DNA from: CAVVTR01 sp963751245 | GTDB taxonomy: Bacteria; Acidobacteriota; Thermoanaerobaculia; Thermoanaerobaculales; Thermoanaerobaculaceae | Assembly (NCBI GenBank): GCA_963751245.1 | Contig: CAVVTR010000007.1 | Coordinates: 434,001-498,000, forward strand | Reading direction: 5' to 3' | DNA: 64,000 nucleotides | Shown: positions 51,767 to 61,649 of the stretch, piece by piece | Position numbering within the stretch: the first letter of the stretch is position 1 | How the letters are laid out: every line of letters begins with the position of its first letter | Program-made: the position numbers and the translations under genes | Notes under the pieces: generated by a model | What the model was told of the DNA's origin: nothing | Seen by the model: only the letters and a program-made list of their open reading frames with translations | Database searches by the model: none

Positions 51767-54376
51767 GTGAGTGCGAACAACTTCACCGTCAAGGCCGGCG
51801 AGGCCATGCAGGCCGCGTTCGCCGCCGCCGCCGCCCGGGGCAATCCGGAGACCATCCCCTCTCACCTGCTGCAGGTGCTCCTCGACCAGGAAGAGGGCCT
51901 GGCGCCGCGTCTCCTGGGCAAGGTGGGCGTTTCCCTCGCGGAGCTGAGGCGCGACGTGTCCACGGACCTCGGCCGCCTGCCCTCGGCCCAGGGCGGCGCC
52001 GAGCCGCAGCCGTCCCGCGACTTCCGACAGGTGCTCGAGGCCGCCACCACCATCGCGCCGCAGTTCCAGGACGAGTACGTCTCGGTCGAACACCTGCTCA
52101 TGGCGCTGACCCAGGTCCGCGGCAGCTCCGCCGCGCAGCTCCTCGCCCGCCACGGCGTGACGCCGGAGACGCTCCTGCACGCGGTGCAGGACCTGCGCGG
52201 CTCCCACCGGGTGACCGACGCCAGCCCCGAGGAGAAGTACGAGGCGCTGAGGAAGTACGGCCGGGACCTCACCGAGCTCGCCCGCGCGGGCAAGCTGGAT
52301 CCCGTGATCGGCCGCGACGACGAGATCCGCCGTGTCATGCAGGTGCTCACCCGGCGCACCAAGAACAACCCCGTGCTCATCGGCGAGCCCGGCGTCGGCA
52401 AGACGGCGGTGGCCGAGGGGATGGCGCAGCGCATCGCCACCGGCGACGTGCCGGAGCTGCTGCGAAAGCGGCGCATCGTGGCGCTGGACCTGGGCGCCAT
52501 CATCGCCGGGACCAAGTACCGCGGCGAGTTCGAGGACCGCCTGAAGGCGCTGCTCAAGGAGGTCGTGGACTCCGAGGGCGAGGTGATCCTGTTCATCGAC
52601 GAGATCCACACCCTGGTGGGGGCGGGCTCCGCGGAGGGCTCGATGGACGCGGCCAACCTCCTCAAGCCGGCGCTGGCCCGCGGCGAGCTCCACTGCATCG
52701 GTGCCACCACCCTCACCGAGTACCGCAAGTACATCGAGAAGGACGCCGCCCTGGAGCGGCGCTTCCAGCCCGTCGTGGTGGGGGAGCCCTCGGTGGAGGA
52801 GACCATCGCCATCCTCAGGGGCCTCAAGGAGCGCTACGAGGTCCACCACGGGGTGCGCATCACCGACGGCGCCCTGGTGGCGGCGGCAACGCTGTCGTCG
52901 CGATACATCACCGACCGGTTCCTGCCCGACAAGGCCATCGACCTGGTGGACGAGGCGGGCTCCCGGCTGCGCATCGAGATCGACTCGCTCCCCACGGAGA
53001 TCGACGAGCTGCAGCGCACCTCCCTGAAGCTCGAGATCGAGAAGCGTGCCCTGGGCAAGGAGCGCGACGCCGCCTCCAAGGAGCGCCTGGCCGAGATCGA
53101 GAACGAGCTGGCCGAGCTCAAGGAGCGGGTGGAGGGGATGAAGGCCCAGTGGCAGCGCGAGAAGGAGCTCATCGAGCGGATCCGGGGCCTCAAGGAGGCC
53201 GTCGAGACCGCCCGCGAGGAGGCCGAGAGGGCGGAACGCAACGGCGACCTGGAACGGGCCGCCGAGCTGCGTTACGGGGAGCTGGTCCGCCTCGACGGCG
53301 AGCTCGCACGGGCCTCGGAGGCGTTGCGGAGCCACCAGGCCGAGGTCGGCACGCTGCTGGCCGAGGAGGTCACCGAGGAGGCCATCGCCGAGGTGGTGGG
53401 CCGGTGGACCGGAATCCCGGTGTCACGGCTCCTGGAGGGCGAGAAGGCCAAGCTCCTGGAGATGGAGGACCGCCTGCGGCAGCGGGTCGTGGGGCAGGAC
53501 GACGCCGTCCTCGCGGTGGCGACGGCGGTGCGGCGCGCCCGGGCGGGGCTCAAGGACCCCAGCCGGCCCGTCGGCTCGTTCCTGTTCCTCGGGCCCACCG
53601 GCGTCGGCAAGACGGAGCTCGCCCGCGCACTGGCGGCGTTCCTGTTCGACGACGAGAGGGCGATGGTCCGCCTCGACATGTCCGAGTACATGGAGAAGCA
53701 TACGGTGTCGCGGATGATCGGCGCCCCGCCCGGCTACGTCGGCTACGAGGAGGGCGGCCAGCTCACCGAGGCGGTGCGGCGCCGGCCCTACTCCGTGGTG
53801 CTGCTGGACGAGGTCGAGAAGGCGCACCCGGACGTCTTCAACGTGCTCCTGCAGATCCTCGACGACGGGCGGCTCACCGACGGCAAGGGCCGCACGGTGG
53901 ACTTCCGCAACACCGTGGTGATCATGACCTCGAACATCGCCTCCGAGGTGATTCACGACTTCTCCGAGGCCGAGCGCGACGCCATGCTCCAGCGCGTCCA
54001 GGGGGAGCTCAGGCGGCACTTCCGCCCCGAGTTCCTCAACCGCATCGACGAGGTGCTGGTGTTCCACCGCCTCGGCGAGGAGCACATGAAGGCGATCGTG
54101 GAGATCCAGCTGGCCCGGCTCAACCAGCTGCTCGCCGACCGCCACATCGTGGTGGAGGCCGACGATGCGGCGCTGGGCTTTTTGGCCCACGAGGGGTACG
54201 ACCCGGACTTCGGTGCGAGGCCCCTCAAGCGCACCATCCAGCGCCTGGTGCAGGACCCCCTGGCGCGCATGGTGCTGGCCGGCGAGGTCGCCGACGGCGA
54301 CACCGTGTCGCTGTCCGTGCGCGACGGGGCGCTGGGCCTCGAGGCGCGGCACCGCGAGGGGGGAGCGCCGGGCTGA
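51767..54376 (+). CDS. clpB: ATP-dependent chaperone ClpB
   Basis: The start is GTG 51767 with TGGAGG seven bases before it; the in-frame GTG at 51725 overlaps the promoter region. The 869 residues comprise an N-terminal repeat domain (FTVKAGEAMQAAFAAA), NBD1 with GEPGVGKTAVAEGMA and FIDEIHTLVGAGSA, a coiled-coil middle domain (about 400-520) and NBD2 with GPTGVGKTELARAL, VLLDEVEKAHPDVFNVLLQ and DPDFGARPLKRTIQ. ClpB resolves aggregates with DnaK. It has no ClpP-binding loop. The gene is single and probably heat-inducible. Confidence 0.95.
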   Translation: MSANNFTVKAGEAMQAAFAAAAARGNPETIPSHLLQVLLDQEEGLAPRLLGKVGVSLAELRRDVSTDLGRLPSAQGGAEPQPSRDFRQVLEAATTIAPQFQDEYVSVEHLLMALTQVRGSSAAQLLARHGVTPETLLHAVQDLRGSHRVTDASPEEKYEALRKYGRDLTELARAGKLDPVIGRDDEIRRVMQVLTRRTKNNPVLIGEPGVGKTAVAEGMAQRIATGDVPELLRKRRIVALDLGAIIAGTKYRGEFEDRLKALLKEVVDSEGEVILFIDEIHTLVGAGSAEGSMDAANLLKPALARGELHCIGATTLTEYRKYIEKDAALERRFQPVVVGEPSVEETIAILRGLKERYEVHHGVRITDGALVAAATLSSRYITDRFLPDKAIDLVDEAGSRLRIEIDSLPTEIDELQRTSLKLEIEKRALGKERDAASKERLAEIENELAELKERVEGMKAQWQREKELIERIRGLKEAVETAREEAERAERNGDLERAAELRYGELVRLDGELARASEALRSHQAEVGTLLAEEVTEEAIAEVVGRWTGIPVSRLLEGEKAKLLEMEDRLRQRVVGQDDAVLAVATAVRRARAGLKDPSRPVGSFLFLGPTGVGKTELARALAAFLFDDERAMVRLDMSEYMEKHTVSRMIGAPPGYVGYEEGGQLTEAVRRRPYSVVLLDEVEKAHPDVFNVLLQILDDGRLTDGKGRTVDFRNTVVIMTSNIASEVIHDFSEAERDAMLQRVQGELRRHFRPEFLNRIDEVLVFHRLGEEHMKAIVEIQLARLNQLLADRHIVVEADDAALGFLAHEGYDPDFGARPLKRTIQRLVQDPLARMVLAGEVADGDTVSLSVRDGALGLEARHREGGAPG

Positions 54377-54381
54377 GACGC

Positions 54382-55110
54382 TCAGACGCCCACGAAGGCG
54401 ATCACCAGCATCACCGCGAGCCCCGCCAGCATCGACAGCACGGCGCCCCGCCGCCGGCCGCGGACGTGAAACGCCTCGGGCAGCAGGTCCATGGTCGCGA
54501 CGTAGAGGAAGGTCCCTGCCGCCAGCGCCGTGGGGATCTGGACCGCCCGGGGGCTCAGGTCGGCCATGAGGACGTACGCCGCCACGGCGCCCAGCGGGGT
54601 CATCAGGGCGAAGGTGACGAGCAGCGCCACGGAGCGGCGGACGGGGAAGCTGGACAGCCGCAGGACCGTGGCCAGGGAGAACGCCGCCACCGCCTTGTGG
54701 GCGACGATGGCGAAGAACATCACGAAGCCCAGGCGCGGGTCGGCGAGGATGCCGACGCCGAGGGCGACCCCGGCGGTGAGGCTGTGGATGACGAGGCCCA
54801 CGAACGCCGCCGTGCCCACCACGTCGTGCCGGTGCGGGCAGTCGGGCCCGCAGTCCTCGTCGTGGTGGGTGGCCGTGAGCTGCTCGAACAGCAGGATGAA
54901 CAGGAAGCCGGCGAGGACGAAGACGAAGGCGTCCTTGGAGGCCCGCACGTCGGGCAGCAGGTGGAAGAAGACGGCGCCGAGGAAGACCCCCGCGCCGAAA
55001 GCGATGAACAGGTGCAGGACATCGGAGCGCCAGTGCCTGAGGAACGGCAGGACGGCCCCGATGGCCGCGAACAGGAAGATCACCGTGACGTACTCGAGTA
55101 GCAGGGTCAT
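54382..55110 (-). CDS. ZIP-family metal transporter
   Basis: A 242-residue polytopic protein from ATG 55110. The helices include the metal-transport motifs HSLTAGVALGVGI, with its His near the middle, and AHKAVAAFSLATVLR, the two signature ZIP segments. A His-rich cytoplasmic loop (THHDEDCGPDCPHRHD) is typical. It takes up Zn or related divalent cations. The long N-terminal extension in the same frame is not conserved, so it was left out. It converges on clpB. Confidence 0.88.
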   Translation of the reverse strand: MTLLLEYVTVIFLFAAIGAVLPFLRHWRSDVLHLFIAFGAGVFLGAVFFHLLPDVRASKDAFVFVLAGFLFILLFEQLTATHHDEDCGPDCPHRHDVVGTAAFVGLVIHSLTAGVALGVGILADPRLGFVMFFAIVAHKAVAAFSLATVLRLSSFPVRRSVALLVTFALMTPLGAVAAYVLMADLSPRAVQIPTALAAGTFLYVATMDLLPEAFHVRGRRRGAVLSMLAGLAVMLVIAFVGV

Positions 55111-55132
55111 CCTGGCCTTTTCCCTCCCCGCC

Positions 55133-55191
55133 GATGAGGCGGTGCCCGCCCGCGAGGCCCCCTGGCGGGGGCGGGCGCCGGCCTCCTCATC
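55133..55191. other. Long inverted repeat between the ZIP gene and the Mo-hydroxylase operon
   Basis: GATGAGG (55133-55139) pairs with CCTCATC (55185-55191), and inside it GCCCGCCC (55144-55151) pairs with GGGCGGGC (55169-55176). It would fold in the 5' leader of the ZIP transcript. I found no yybP, NiCo or other known riboswitch core around it. It may be an attenuator or an operator site. Nothing else is definable in this 171-bp gap. Confidence 0.4.
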
Positions 55192-55281
55192 CAAGTAGAC
55201 CACAACTCGGCGCCGCCGCGTGGCTTCCTCGTTGCATTCCGCACGGAGCACGGCTACCGTGCCTGTCAGGGGGAAGGCGCC

Positions 55282-56145
55282 GTGGACCTGCCCGTCGAAG
55301 GAGTCCTGCATCCCGCAAGCGTCGCCGAGGCGGCCGCGATGCTGGGCGCCGACCCCGGGGCACGGCCCCTGGCCGGAGGCACCGATCTCGTCGTGCAGCT
55401 ACGGGACGGCCGCTGCCGGGCCAGGCGCCTCGTTGACCTCTCGGGCCTCGGGCTCGCCTCCATCCACGAGCGGGAGGACGGCGGCGTCGAGATCGGCGCC
55501 GGCGCCGTCATGGACGACATCGCGCGCCACCCGGCGGTGCGCCGCGCGGCCCCCGCCCTGGCCGGGGCCGCGGCCCGGGTGGGTGCGTGGCCGATTCAGT
55601 GCCGCGCGACCCTGGGCGGCAACCTGGCCAACGCCTCGCCGGCCGCGGACACGGCGCCGCCGCTGCTGGTCGCCGGGGCCGAGGTCACGGTGGCCTCCGC
55701 CTCGGGGGGTTGCCGGACCGTGCCCCTGAACGGGTTCTTCCTCGCCCCCGGTCGCACCTGCCTGCTCCCCGGAGAGCTCCTCGTCTCGGTCCTCGTCCCA
55801 GCCCCGCCCCGGGGGGAGGTACGGGAGCGGTTCACGAAGGTCGGCCCGAGGCGGGAGCAGGTGATCGCCGTGGTCTCCCTCGCCGGCCGCGCCGTCGTGG
55901 GCCGGGGCGGCGTCCTGACCGGCGTCCGGCTGGCGCTGGGCTCGGTGGCGCCCATACCGGTCCGGGCCCGCGCCGCCGAGGGCGTGCTGGAGGGGCGGCG
56001 CCCCGACGCCGCCGTGGCTCGTGAGGCGATGACCGCGCTCCAGGCGGACATCGCTCCCATCGACGACGTGCGCGCCACCGCCCGCTACCGGCGGCTCGCC
56101 GCGGCGGCGCTGCTCCGGAGGTTCCTGGATGACGGGCGTGGCTGA
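55282..56145 (+). CDS. Molybdenum hydroxylase FAD-binding subunit (XdhB/CoxM-like)
   Basis: A 287-residue flavoprotein starting at GTG 55282 after GGGGAAGG. It has the PCMH fold with AGGTDLVVQLRDG, the FAD pyrophosphate segment, RATLGGNLANASPAADTAPPLLV and ERFTKVGPRREQ. It passes electrons from the iron-sulfur subunit to NAD or another acceptor. It is the first of four genes on the plus strand and overlaps the 2Fe-2S gene by 17 bp. Equivalent genes in E. coli are xdhB and ygfM. Confidence 0.9.
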   Translation: MDLPVEGVLHPASVAEAAAMLGADPGARPLAGGTDLVVQLRDGRCRARRLVDLSGLGLASIHEREDGGVEIGAGAVMDDIARHPAVRRAAPALAGAAARVGAWPIQCRATLGGNLANASPAADTAPPLLVAGAEVTVASASGGCRTVPLNGFFLAPGRTCLLPGELLVSVLVPAPPRGEVRERFTKVGPRREQVIAVVSLAGRAVVGRGGVLTGVRLALGSVAPIPVRARAAEGVLEGRRPDAAVAREAMTALQADIAPIDDVRATARYRRLAAAALLRRFLDDGRG

Positions 56146-56620
56146 GCGCAGGGTGCTGACGGTGCGGATCAACGGGCGGCTGCGGACGTTCGAGGTCGAG
56201 CCCGGCCGGCGCCTTCTCGATCTCCTGCGCGACGACGCGGGGCTCACCGGCACCAAGGAGGGCTGCGGGGCGGGCGAGTGCGGCGCGTGCACCGTGCTCG
56301 TCGACGGTCGTCCGGCCCCTTCCTGCCTGGTGCTGGCCTCGTCGTGCGAGGGGCGCGAGGTGGTCACCGTGGAGGGACTGGCGCCGTCCCCCGGGGCGCT
56401 CCACCCCTTCCAGCAGGCCCTCGTCGAGGGTGGCGGCGTGCAGTGCGGCTTCTGCACCCCGGGGGTGGCGGTGACCGGCGCCGCGGCGCTGGACCGGGGC
56501 GTGGGGGACCGCGAGGAGGGGGCGAGGCTGCTGTCGGGGAACCTGTGCCGGTGCACCGGCTACGCCAAGATCCTCGACGCCCTCGAGGCCGCCGCGGAGG
56601 GATCCCGTGGCCCGGAGTGA
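56129..56620 (+). CDS. Molybdenum hydroxylase 2Fe-2S subunit
   Basis: A 163-residue protein with two 2Fe-2S clusters: the plant-type ferredoxin site CGAGECGACTVLVDG...C, and the alpha-helical site CGFCTPG...CRCTGY. It shuttles electrons between the Mo site and FAD. It overlaps both neighbours (17 and 14 bp), consistent with a translationally coupled complex. Confidence 0.95.
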   Translation: MTGVAERRVLTVRINGRLRTFEVEPGRRLLDLLRDDAGLTGTKEGCGAGECGACTVLVDGRPAPSCLVLASSCEGREVVTVEGLAPSPGALHPFQQALVEGGGVQCGFCTPGVAVTGAAALDRGVGDREEGARLLSGNLCRCTGYAKILDALEAAAEGSRGPE

Positions 56621-59000
56621 GGGCGTGACCCGCAGCGTGCTCGGCGGGCGCCACCCGCGGCCCGATGCCCGGGCCAAGGCCGACGGGAGCACGCGGTTCG
56701 TTGGCGATCTCGGGCTGCCCGGGATGCTCCACGGCGCCGTGGCCGCCGCGCGGATCTCCTCCGCCGACGTCCTCCGGGTCGACACCGCCGCTGCCCGCGA
56801 GGTGGACGGCGTGGAGGCGGTGCTCACCGCCGCCGACCTTCCCGCCGCCAACGCCGTCGGAGTGATCTTCCCGGACCAGGCGCTGCTGGTGGCGGATCGC
56901 GTCCGCATGGCGGGGGACCGCCTGGCGCTGGTGGCCGGCGTCTCTCCCGAGGCGGCGTGGACTGCGGCCCGGCTGGTCGAGGCCGAGCTCCGGCCCCGCC
57001 CCGCCGTGCACGATCCCGTCGAGGCGCTCCTGCCCGGCGCCCCACCGGTCCAGCCGGGCGGCAACCTGGTGCGGACCTTCCGGGTACGTCGCGGACGGCC
57101 GGCGGCGGGCGCGGACGTGGTGGTGGAGAAGGAGTACCGGGTGGGGGGGCAGGAGCACGCTTACCTGGAGCCGCAGGGCTGCCTGGCCGTGCCCGAGGGG
57201 CGCGGACGGATCACCCTCGTGGCCTCGTGCCAGTGCCCCTTCTACGTGCAGCAGGGCGTCGCGCGGGTGCTCGGGCTGCCCCTGGCGGCGGTACGGGTGG
57301 AGCAGGCGCCCACCGGCGGGGGCTTCGGCGGCAAGGAGGACTACCCCACCGAGGTGGCGGCCTGCGCCGCGGTGCTGGCCTGGCAGACGATGCGCCCGGT
57401 GCGGCTGATCCTCCCACGCGAGTTGGACATGCAGTCGACGTCCAAGCGCCACGCCATGGTGGTCCGCCACCGCTGGGGCGCCGATGCCGGGGGGCGGCTA
57501 CGCTTCGCCGAGGTCGAGACGTTCATGGACGCGGGGGCGTACGCGGGGCTGTCCACGGTGGTGGGGGAGCGGGCCAACGTGTCGGCGGTGGGCCCCTACG
57601 ACGTGCCCTCGGTACGCGTGGACACCCACGTGGTCTACACGAACAACCTGTTCGGCGGCGCGTTCCGGGGCTTCGGGGCCCCCCAGGTGACCTTCGCCGC
57701 GGAAGCGACCATGGATGCGCTGGCAGCGAGGCTCGGCCTCGACCCCGTGGAGATGCGCCGCCGCAACCTTCTCGACGATCGCCGGCGCACCACCTGCACG
57801 GGGCAGCGCCTGCGCCGCCCGGTGCTGGCGCGGGCGTGCCTGGAGAAGGCGGTGGCTGCCGCGGGCTGGGAGCCCCGGGGGCCGGCCGAAACCGCCGGCG
57901 GCGGCACGGCGCGCCGGGGCATGGGCGTGAGCCTGGCCATGTACGGCTGCAACCTCCACCACGGCGGCCAGCGGCTCGACCGCTCGTCGGCGGTGGTGAT
58001 CCTGCAGCCCGACGCCTCCCTGGTCGTGCGCGTGGGGCTCACGGAGATGGGGCAGGGCAACCTGGCCGCGGCCCGGACCATCGCCGCCGAGGCGCTGGGC
58101 GTGGAGCCCTCCCGGGTCGAGGTGTGGCAGCCGGATACCACCACCGTGGCCGACTCCGGACCCACCGTGGCCTCCCGCGGGGCGCACATGTCGGGGATGG
58201 CCATCCTGGACGCCGCGGCTCGGCTGCGCCGCCGCCTGGACCCCGTGGCGGCGGAGCTGCTCGGCTGCGGGACCGGCGAGGTGCGGCTCGGCGGCGGGGA
58301 CGCCTGGGTGGCCTCCGAGCCTTCCCGCCGGGTGCCGCTGGAGCGGGTGGCCGGGGAGATGTCCGCCCGCCGGATCGAGACCATCGCCACGGGGTGGCAC
58401 CGTTCGCGTCCCCGGCGGTTCGACCCCGAGACCGGCCGTGGGGCGCCCTACGAGTTCTACGCCATGGCGTGCCACGTGGCCGCGGTGACGGTGGACGCCG
58501 AGCTCGGGCTGGTGCGGGTGGAGGCGGTGACCGCCTGCCACGACGTGGGTCGCGTCATCCACCGCGACGCCCTGGAAGGCCAGATCCAGGGCGGCGTGGT
58601 CCAGGGGGCCGGCTGGGCGCTCACCGAAAAGCTCGCCCTCGACCGCGGCGTCCTCACCAACCCCGGTTTCACCGACTACCTCATCCCTACAGCCGCCGAC
58701 GCGCCCGAGGTGCGGATCGTCCTGCTGGAGAGCAACGGCACCGCGGGCCCCTTCGGCGCCAAGGGAATCGGCGAGCCCTCGTTCATCCCCACCGCGGCCG
58801 CGGTGCGAAACGCCGTGTGCGACGCGCTCGGCGTGGAGATCGACACCGTCCCGCTGACCCCGCCGGTGATCGTGGACGCTCTCGGCGACCGGCATCCCCT
58901 CGCGTGGGTGCTCGAGGAGCCGGCCGCCGCAGGGGTGCAGCCCGCCTCCGTGGGCGCCGGGGCGGAGCGCGGGCGCGGCGGAGCCGGAAGCGGGGCCTGA
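56607..59000 (+). CDS. Molybdenum hydroxylase large (Mo-cofactor) subunit
   Basis: A 797-residue subunit starting at GTG 56607. The N-terminal domain (KADGSTRFVGDLGLPGML) and the Mo-binding domains carry QAPTGGGFGGKED, GAFRGFGAPQ, the MGQGN loop, and the C-terminal AKGIGEPS with the active-site Glu region. It hydroxylates an N-heterocycle such as a purine. It resembles XdhA-type large subunits. The C-terminal 40 residues are Ala/Gly-rich and not conserved. Confidence 0.9.
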   Translation: MARSEGVTRSVLGGRHPRPDARAKADGSTRFVGDLGLPGMLHGAVAAARISSADVLRVDTAAAREVDGVEAVLTAADLPAANAVGVIFPDQALLVADRVRMAGDRLALVAGVSPEAAWTAARLVEAELRPRPAVHDPVEALLPGAPPVQPGGNLVRTFRVRRGRPAAGADVVVEKEYRVGGQEHAYLEPQGCLAVPEGRGRITLVASCQCPFYVQQGVARVLGLPLAAVRVEQAPTGGGFGGKEDYPTEVAACAAVLAWQTMRPVRLILPRELDMQSTSKRHAMVVRHRWGADAGGRLRFAEVETFMDAGAYAGLSTVVGERANVSAVGPYDVPSVRVDTHVVYTNNLFGGAFRGFGAPQVTFAAEATMDALAARLGLDPVEMRRRNLLDDRRRTTCTGQRLRRPVLARACLEKAVAAAGWEPRGPAETAGGGTARRGMGVSLAMYGCNLHHGGQRLDRSSAVVILQPDASLVVRVGLTEMGQGNLAAARTIAAEALGVEPSRVEVWQPDTTTVADSGPTVASRGAHMSGMAILDAAARLRRRLDPVAAELLGCGTGEVRLGGGDAWVASEPSRRVPLERVAGEMSARRIETIATGWHRSRPRRFDPETGRGAPYEFYAMACHVAAVTVDAELGLVRVEAVTACHDVGRVIHRDALEGQIQGGVVQGAGWALTEKLALDRGVLTNPGFTDYLIPTAADAPEVRIVLLESNGTAGPFGAKGIGEPSFIPTAAAVRNAVCDALGVEIDTVPLTPPVIVDALGDRHPLAWVLEEPAAAGVQPASVGAGAERGRGGAGSGA

Positions 59001-59002
59001 AG

Positions 59003-61636
59003 GTGCCCACCCTCGAGCTGACGATGAACGGCCGGGCCGCCTCGGTGGAGTACGAGGAGGGAGCGACCCTCCTCGACGTCCTCCGCGAGGAGTGCGGCCT
59101 GATCGCCGCGAAGGAAGGGTGCTCGCAGGGGTTCTGCGGCGCGTGCACGGTCCTCGTGGACGGCCGTCCGGTGGTGGCGTGCCAGAAGACCCCGGAGGCC
59201 GTGGCGGGCCGCGAGGTCACGACCCTGGAGGGGGTTCCCGCCGCGCAGCGGGAGCTCGTCGCCCGCGCCTTCGTCCAGGAGGGTGCGGTGCAGTGCGGGT
59301 TCTGCACCCCGGGGCTGGTGATGCGCACGCTCTCGCTGCTGCGCCGCGGGCGGGGCCGGGACCGCGAGGCCGTGGCGCGGGCGCTGTCCGCCCACCTGTG
59401 CCGCTGCACCGGCTACCAGCGGGTCTTCGACGCCGTGGCCACGGCGGCCGACGCGTGGGAGACGGGGGACGACGGCGGCGGGAAACCCCCGCGCCGCGCC
59501 GACTTCTTCGGCGCCGGCACGGTTCCTCCCGTGGAGCGGCCCCACGGGGTGGGCGCGTCGGAGCCCCGCTACCGGGGGCTCGACCTCGCCCTCGGCGAGC
59601 GCCCCTTCGTCGCCGACATGCGGATCCCCGGCATGCTGCACGCGGCGGTGGTGCTCTCGGGCCACCCGCGGGCGCGGGTCGCCGCCATCGACCCGGGCCC
59701 GGCCCTGGCGGTCGACGGGGTCCGGCGGGTGCTCACGGCCACCGACGTCCCCGGAGCGCGGCGGGTGGGGCTGGTGGTCCGGGACTGGCCTGTGTTCGTG
59801 GCCGAGGGGGAGGTGACGCGCTGCGTCGGCGACGTCCTCGCCCTCGTGGTGGCCGACTCCCAGGCCGGCGCGCGCCGGGGCGCGGCGGCGGTGCGGGTCG
59901 AGGCGGAGGTCCTGGAGCCCGTGACCAGCCCCGAGGCGGCGCTGGCGTCCGGGGCGCCGGCCATCCATCCGGGCGGCAACCTTCTGGAGGCCTGCGCCTA
60001 CTCCAGGGGTGACGTGGATGCGGCTCTGGCCGGGTCGGCCCACGTGGTGCGCCAGCGCTTCACCACGCAGCGGATCGAGCACGCCTTCCTGGAGCCCGAG
60101 GCCTGCCTGGCGGCGCCGCGCGGTCGCGGCGCGAAGGTGTGGTCGCAGGGCCAGGGGGTCCACGAGGACCAGCTCCAGATCGCCGCGGTGCTGGGAGTGC
60201 CGCGCGAGGAGGTGGAGGTAGAGCTGGTGGCCACGGGGGGCGCGTTCGGCGGCAAGGAGGACCTCTCCATCCAGGCCCACACCGCCCTGGCCGCGGTCCT
60301 TCTCGGCCGCCCCGTGCGAACCGTGCTCACCCGCGAGCAGTCGATGCTCGTGCACCCCAAGCGGCATCCCCTGACCCTGGAGTACGAGGCGGGGTGCGAC
60401 GCCGGGGGGCGGCTCACCGCGGTGCGCGCCCGCATCGTGGGCGACACGGGGGCCTACGCGTCGGTGGGTGCCAAGGTGCTGGAGCGCGCGGCCGGGCACG
60501 CCTGCGGGCCCTACCGCGTCGGCGCCGTGGACGTCGAGGCGCGCACCGTCTACACCAACAATCCCCCCTCCGGGGCCATGCGGGGGTTCGGCGCCAACCA
60601 GGCCGCGTTCGCCATGGAGGGCGTGCTCGACATGCTTGCCGCCGCGGCGGGGCTGGACGGCTACGACATCCGCGAGCGCAACGTGCTGCGCCCCGGCGAC
60701 CGTTTCGCGACGGGCCAGGTGATGACGGCGAGCTGCGGCGCCGCCGCCACCCTGGAGGCGGTCCGGGACGCCTACAAGGGCGCACGCTGGGCGGGGATCG
60801 CCTGCGGCATCAAGAACACCGGCATCGGCAACGGCCTCGCCGACACCGGCCGGGTCCTCCTGCGGGTCCTCGCCGGCGGGGGGATGGAGGTGCTCACCGG
60901 GTTCACCGAGATGGGGCAGGGGCTCTTCACCGTGCTCCGGCAGGTGGTCAGCCACGAGACCGGCCTCGACCCCGCGGTGATGCGCGTGGCGACCCGGAGC
61001 GAGCTCGCCGTGGAGTGCGGCATGACCACGGCCTCCCGGGCCACCGCCCTGGCCACGCTGGCGGCCCAGCGCGCCGCCCGGCGGCTGGCCGCGGACCTTG
61101 CCGGCGGCGCCCTCGCGGCCCTCGCCGGCCGCGAGTACCACGGCGAGTACGTGTGCGACTTCACGGTCCCCCCCGGCACGCCGGGGGACAACCCCATCAC
61201 CCACATGACGTTCGGCTACGCAACCCAGGTCGTGATCCTGGGCGGCGACGGCCGCATCGACCGTGTCGTGGCGGCCCACGACGTCGGCCGGGCCATCAAC
61301 CCGCTCGCGTGCGCCGGCCAGATCGAGGGCGCCGTGCACATGGGCCTGGGTTACGCGCTCACCGAGGACCTGCCCTGCCCCGGGGGGCGCCCGGCCTCGC
61401 TTCTCCTTCGCGACCTGGGCATCGTCCGCGCCGACGCCATGCCCGAGGTGGAGGTCATCCTCCTCGAGGTACCGGACACCGTGGGCGGGTACGGCGCGAA
61501 GGGGGTCGGCGAGATCGGCCTGGTGCCGACGGCCGGCGCGGTGGCGGGAGCCCTGGCGGCCTTCGACGGCGTGCGGCGCACGGCGCTGCCGATGCGCGAC
61601 GCGGCGCGGCGGAGCCTGCCCCGCCGCCCACGCTGA
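59003..61636 (+). CDS. Fused 2Fe-2S/molybdopterin dehydrogenase, selenium-dependent xanthine dehydrogenase-like
   Basis: An 877-residue fusion from GTG 59003. Residues 1-155 hold two 2Fe-2S sites (CSQGFCGACTVLVDG, CGFCTPG...CRCTGY). After a linker, the Mo-cofactor domains show VATGGAFGGKED, GAMRGFGANQ, TEMGQGLFTVLRQV, AAHDVGRAINPLACAGQIEG and GAKGVGEIGLVPTAGAV. This domain order without an FAD module is that of the selenium-dependent molybdenum hydroxylases (XdhD-like), in which selenium is a labile cofactor rather than selenocysteine. The adjacent FAD subunit may serve it. The selenium-loading genes are not in the window. Confidence 0.8.
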   Translation: MPTLELTMNGRAASVEYEEGATLLDVLREECGLIAAKEGCSQGFCGACTVLVDGRPVVACQKTPEAVAGREVTTLEGVPAAQRELVARAFVQEGAVQCGFCTPGLVMRTLSLLRRGRGRDREAVARALSAHLCRCTGYQRVFDAVATAADAWETGDDGGGKPPRRADFFGAGTVPPVERPHGVGASEPRYRGLDLALGERPFVADMRIPGMLHAAVVLSGHPRARVAAIDPGPALAVDGVRRVLTATDVPGARRVGLVVRDWPVFVAEGEVTRCVGDVLALVVADSQAGARRGAAAVRVEAEVLEPVTSPEAALASGAPAIHPGGNLLEACAYSRGDVDAALAGSAHVVRQRFTTQRIEHAFLEPEACLAAPRGRGAKVWSQGQGVHEDQLQIAAVLGVPREEVEVELVATGGAFGGKEDLSIQAHTALAAVLLGRPVRTVLTREQSMLVHPKRHPLTLEYEAGCDAGGRLTAVRARIVGDTGAYASVGAKVLERAAGHACGPYRVGAVDVEARTVYTNNPPSGAMRGFGANQAAFAMEGVLDMLAAAAGLDGYDIRERNVLRPGDRFATGQVMTASCGAAATLEAVRDAYKGARWAGIACGIKNTGIGNGLADTGRVLLRVLAGGGMEVLTGFTEMGQGLFTVLRQVVSHETGLDPAVMRVATRSELAVECGMTTASRATALATLAAQRAARRLAADLAGGALAALAGREYHGEYVCDFTVPPGTPGDNPITHMTFGYATQVVILGGDGRIDRVVAAHDVGRAINPLACAGQIEGAVHMGLGYALTEDLPCPGGRPASLLLRDLGIVRADAMPEVEVILLEVPDTVGGYGAKGVGEIGLVPTAGAVAGALAAFDGVRRTALPMRDAARRSLPRRPR

Positions 61637-61649
61637 CCCGGCGGGCGCC

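Noticed and set aside
55133..55191. Known metal riboswitch (yybP-ykoY or NiCo type)
   Set aside because: Only simple pairing is seen. The conserved loop sequences of these classes are absent.
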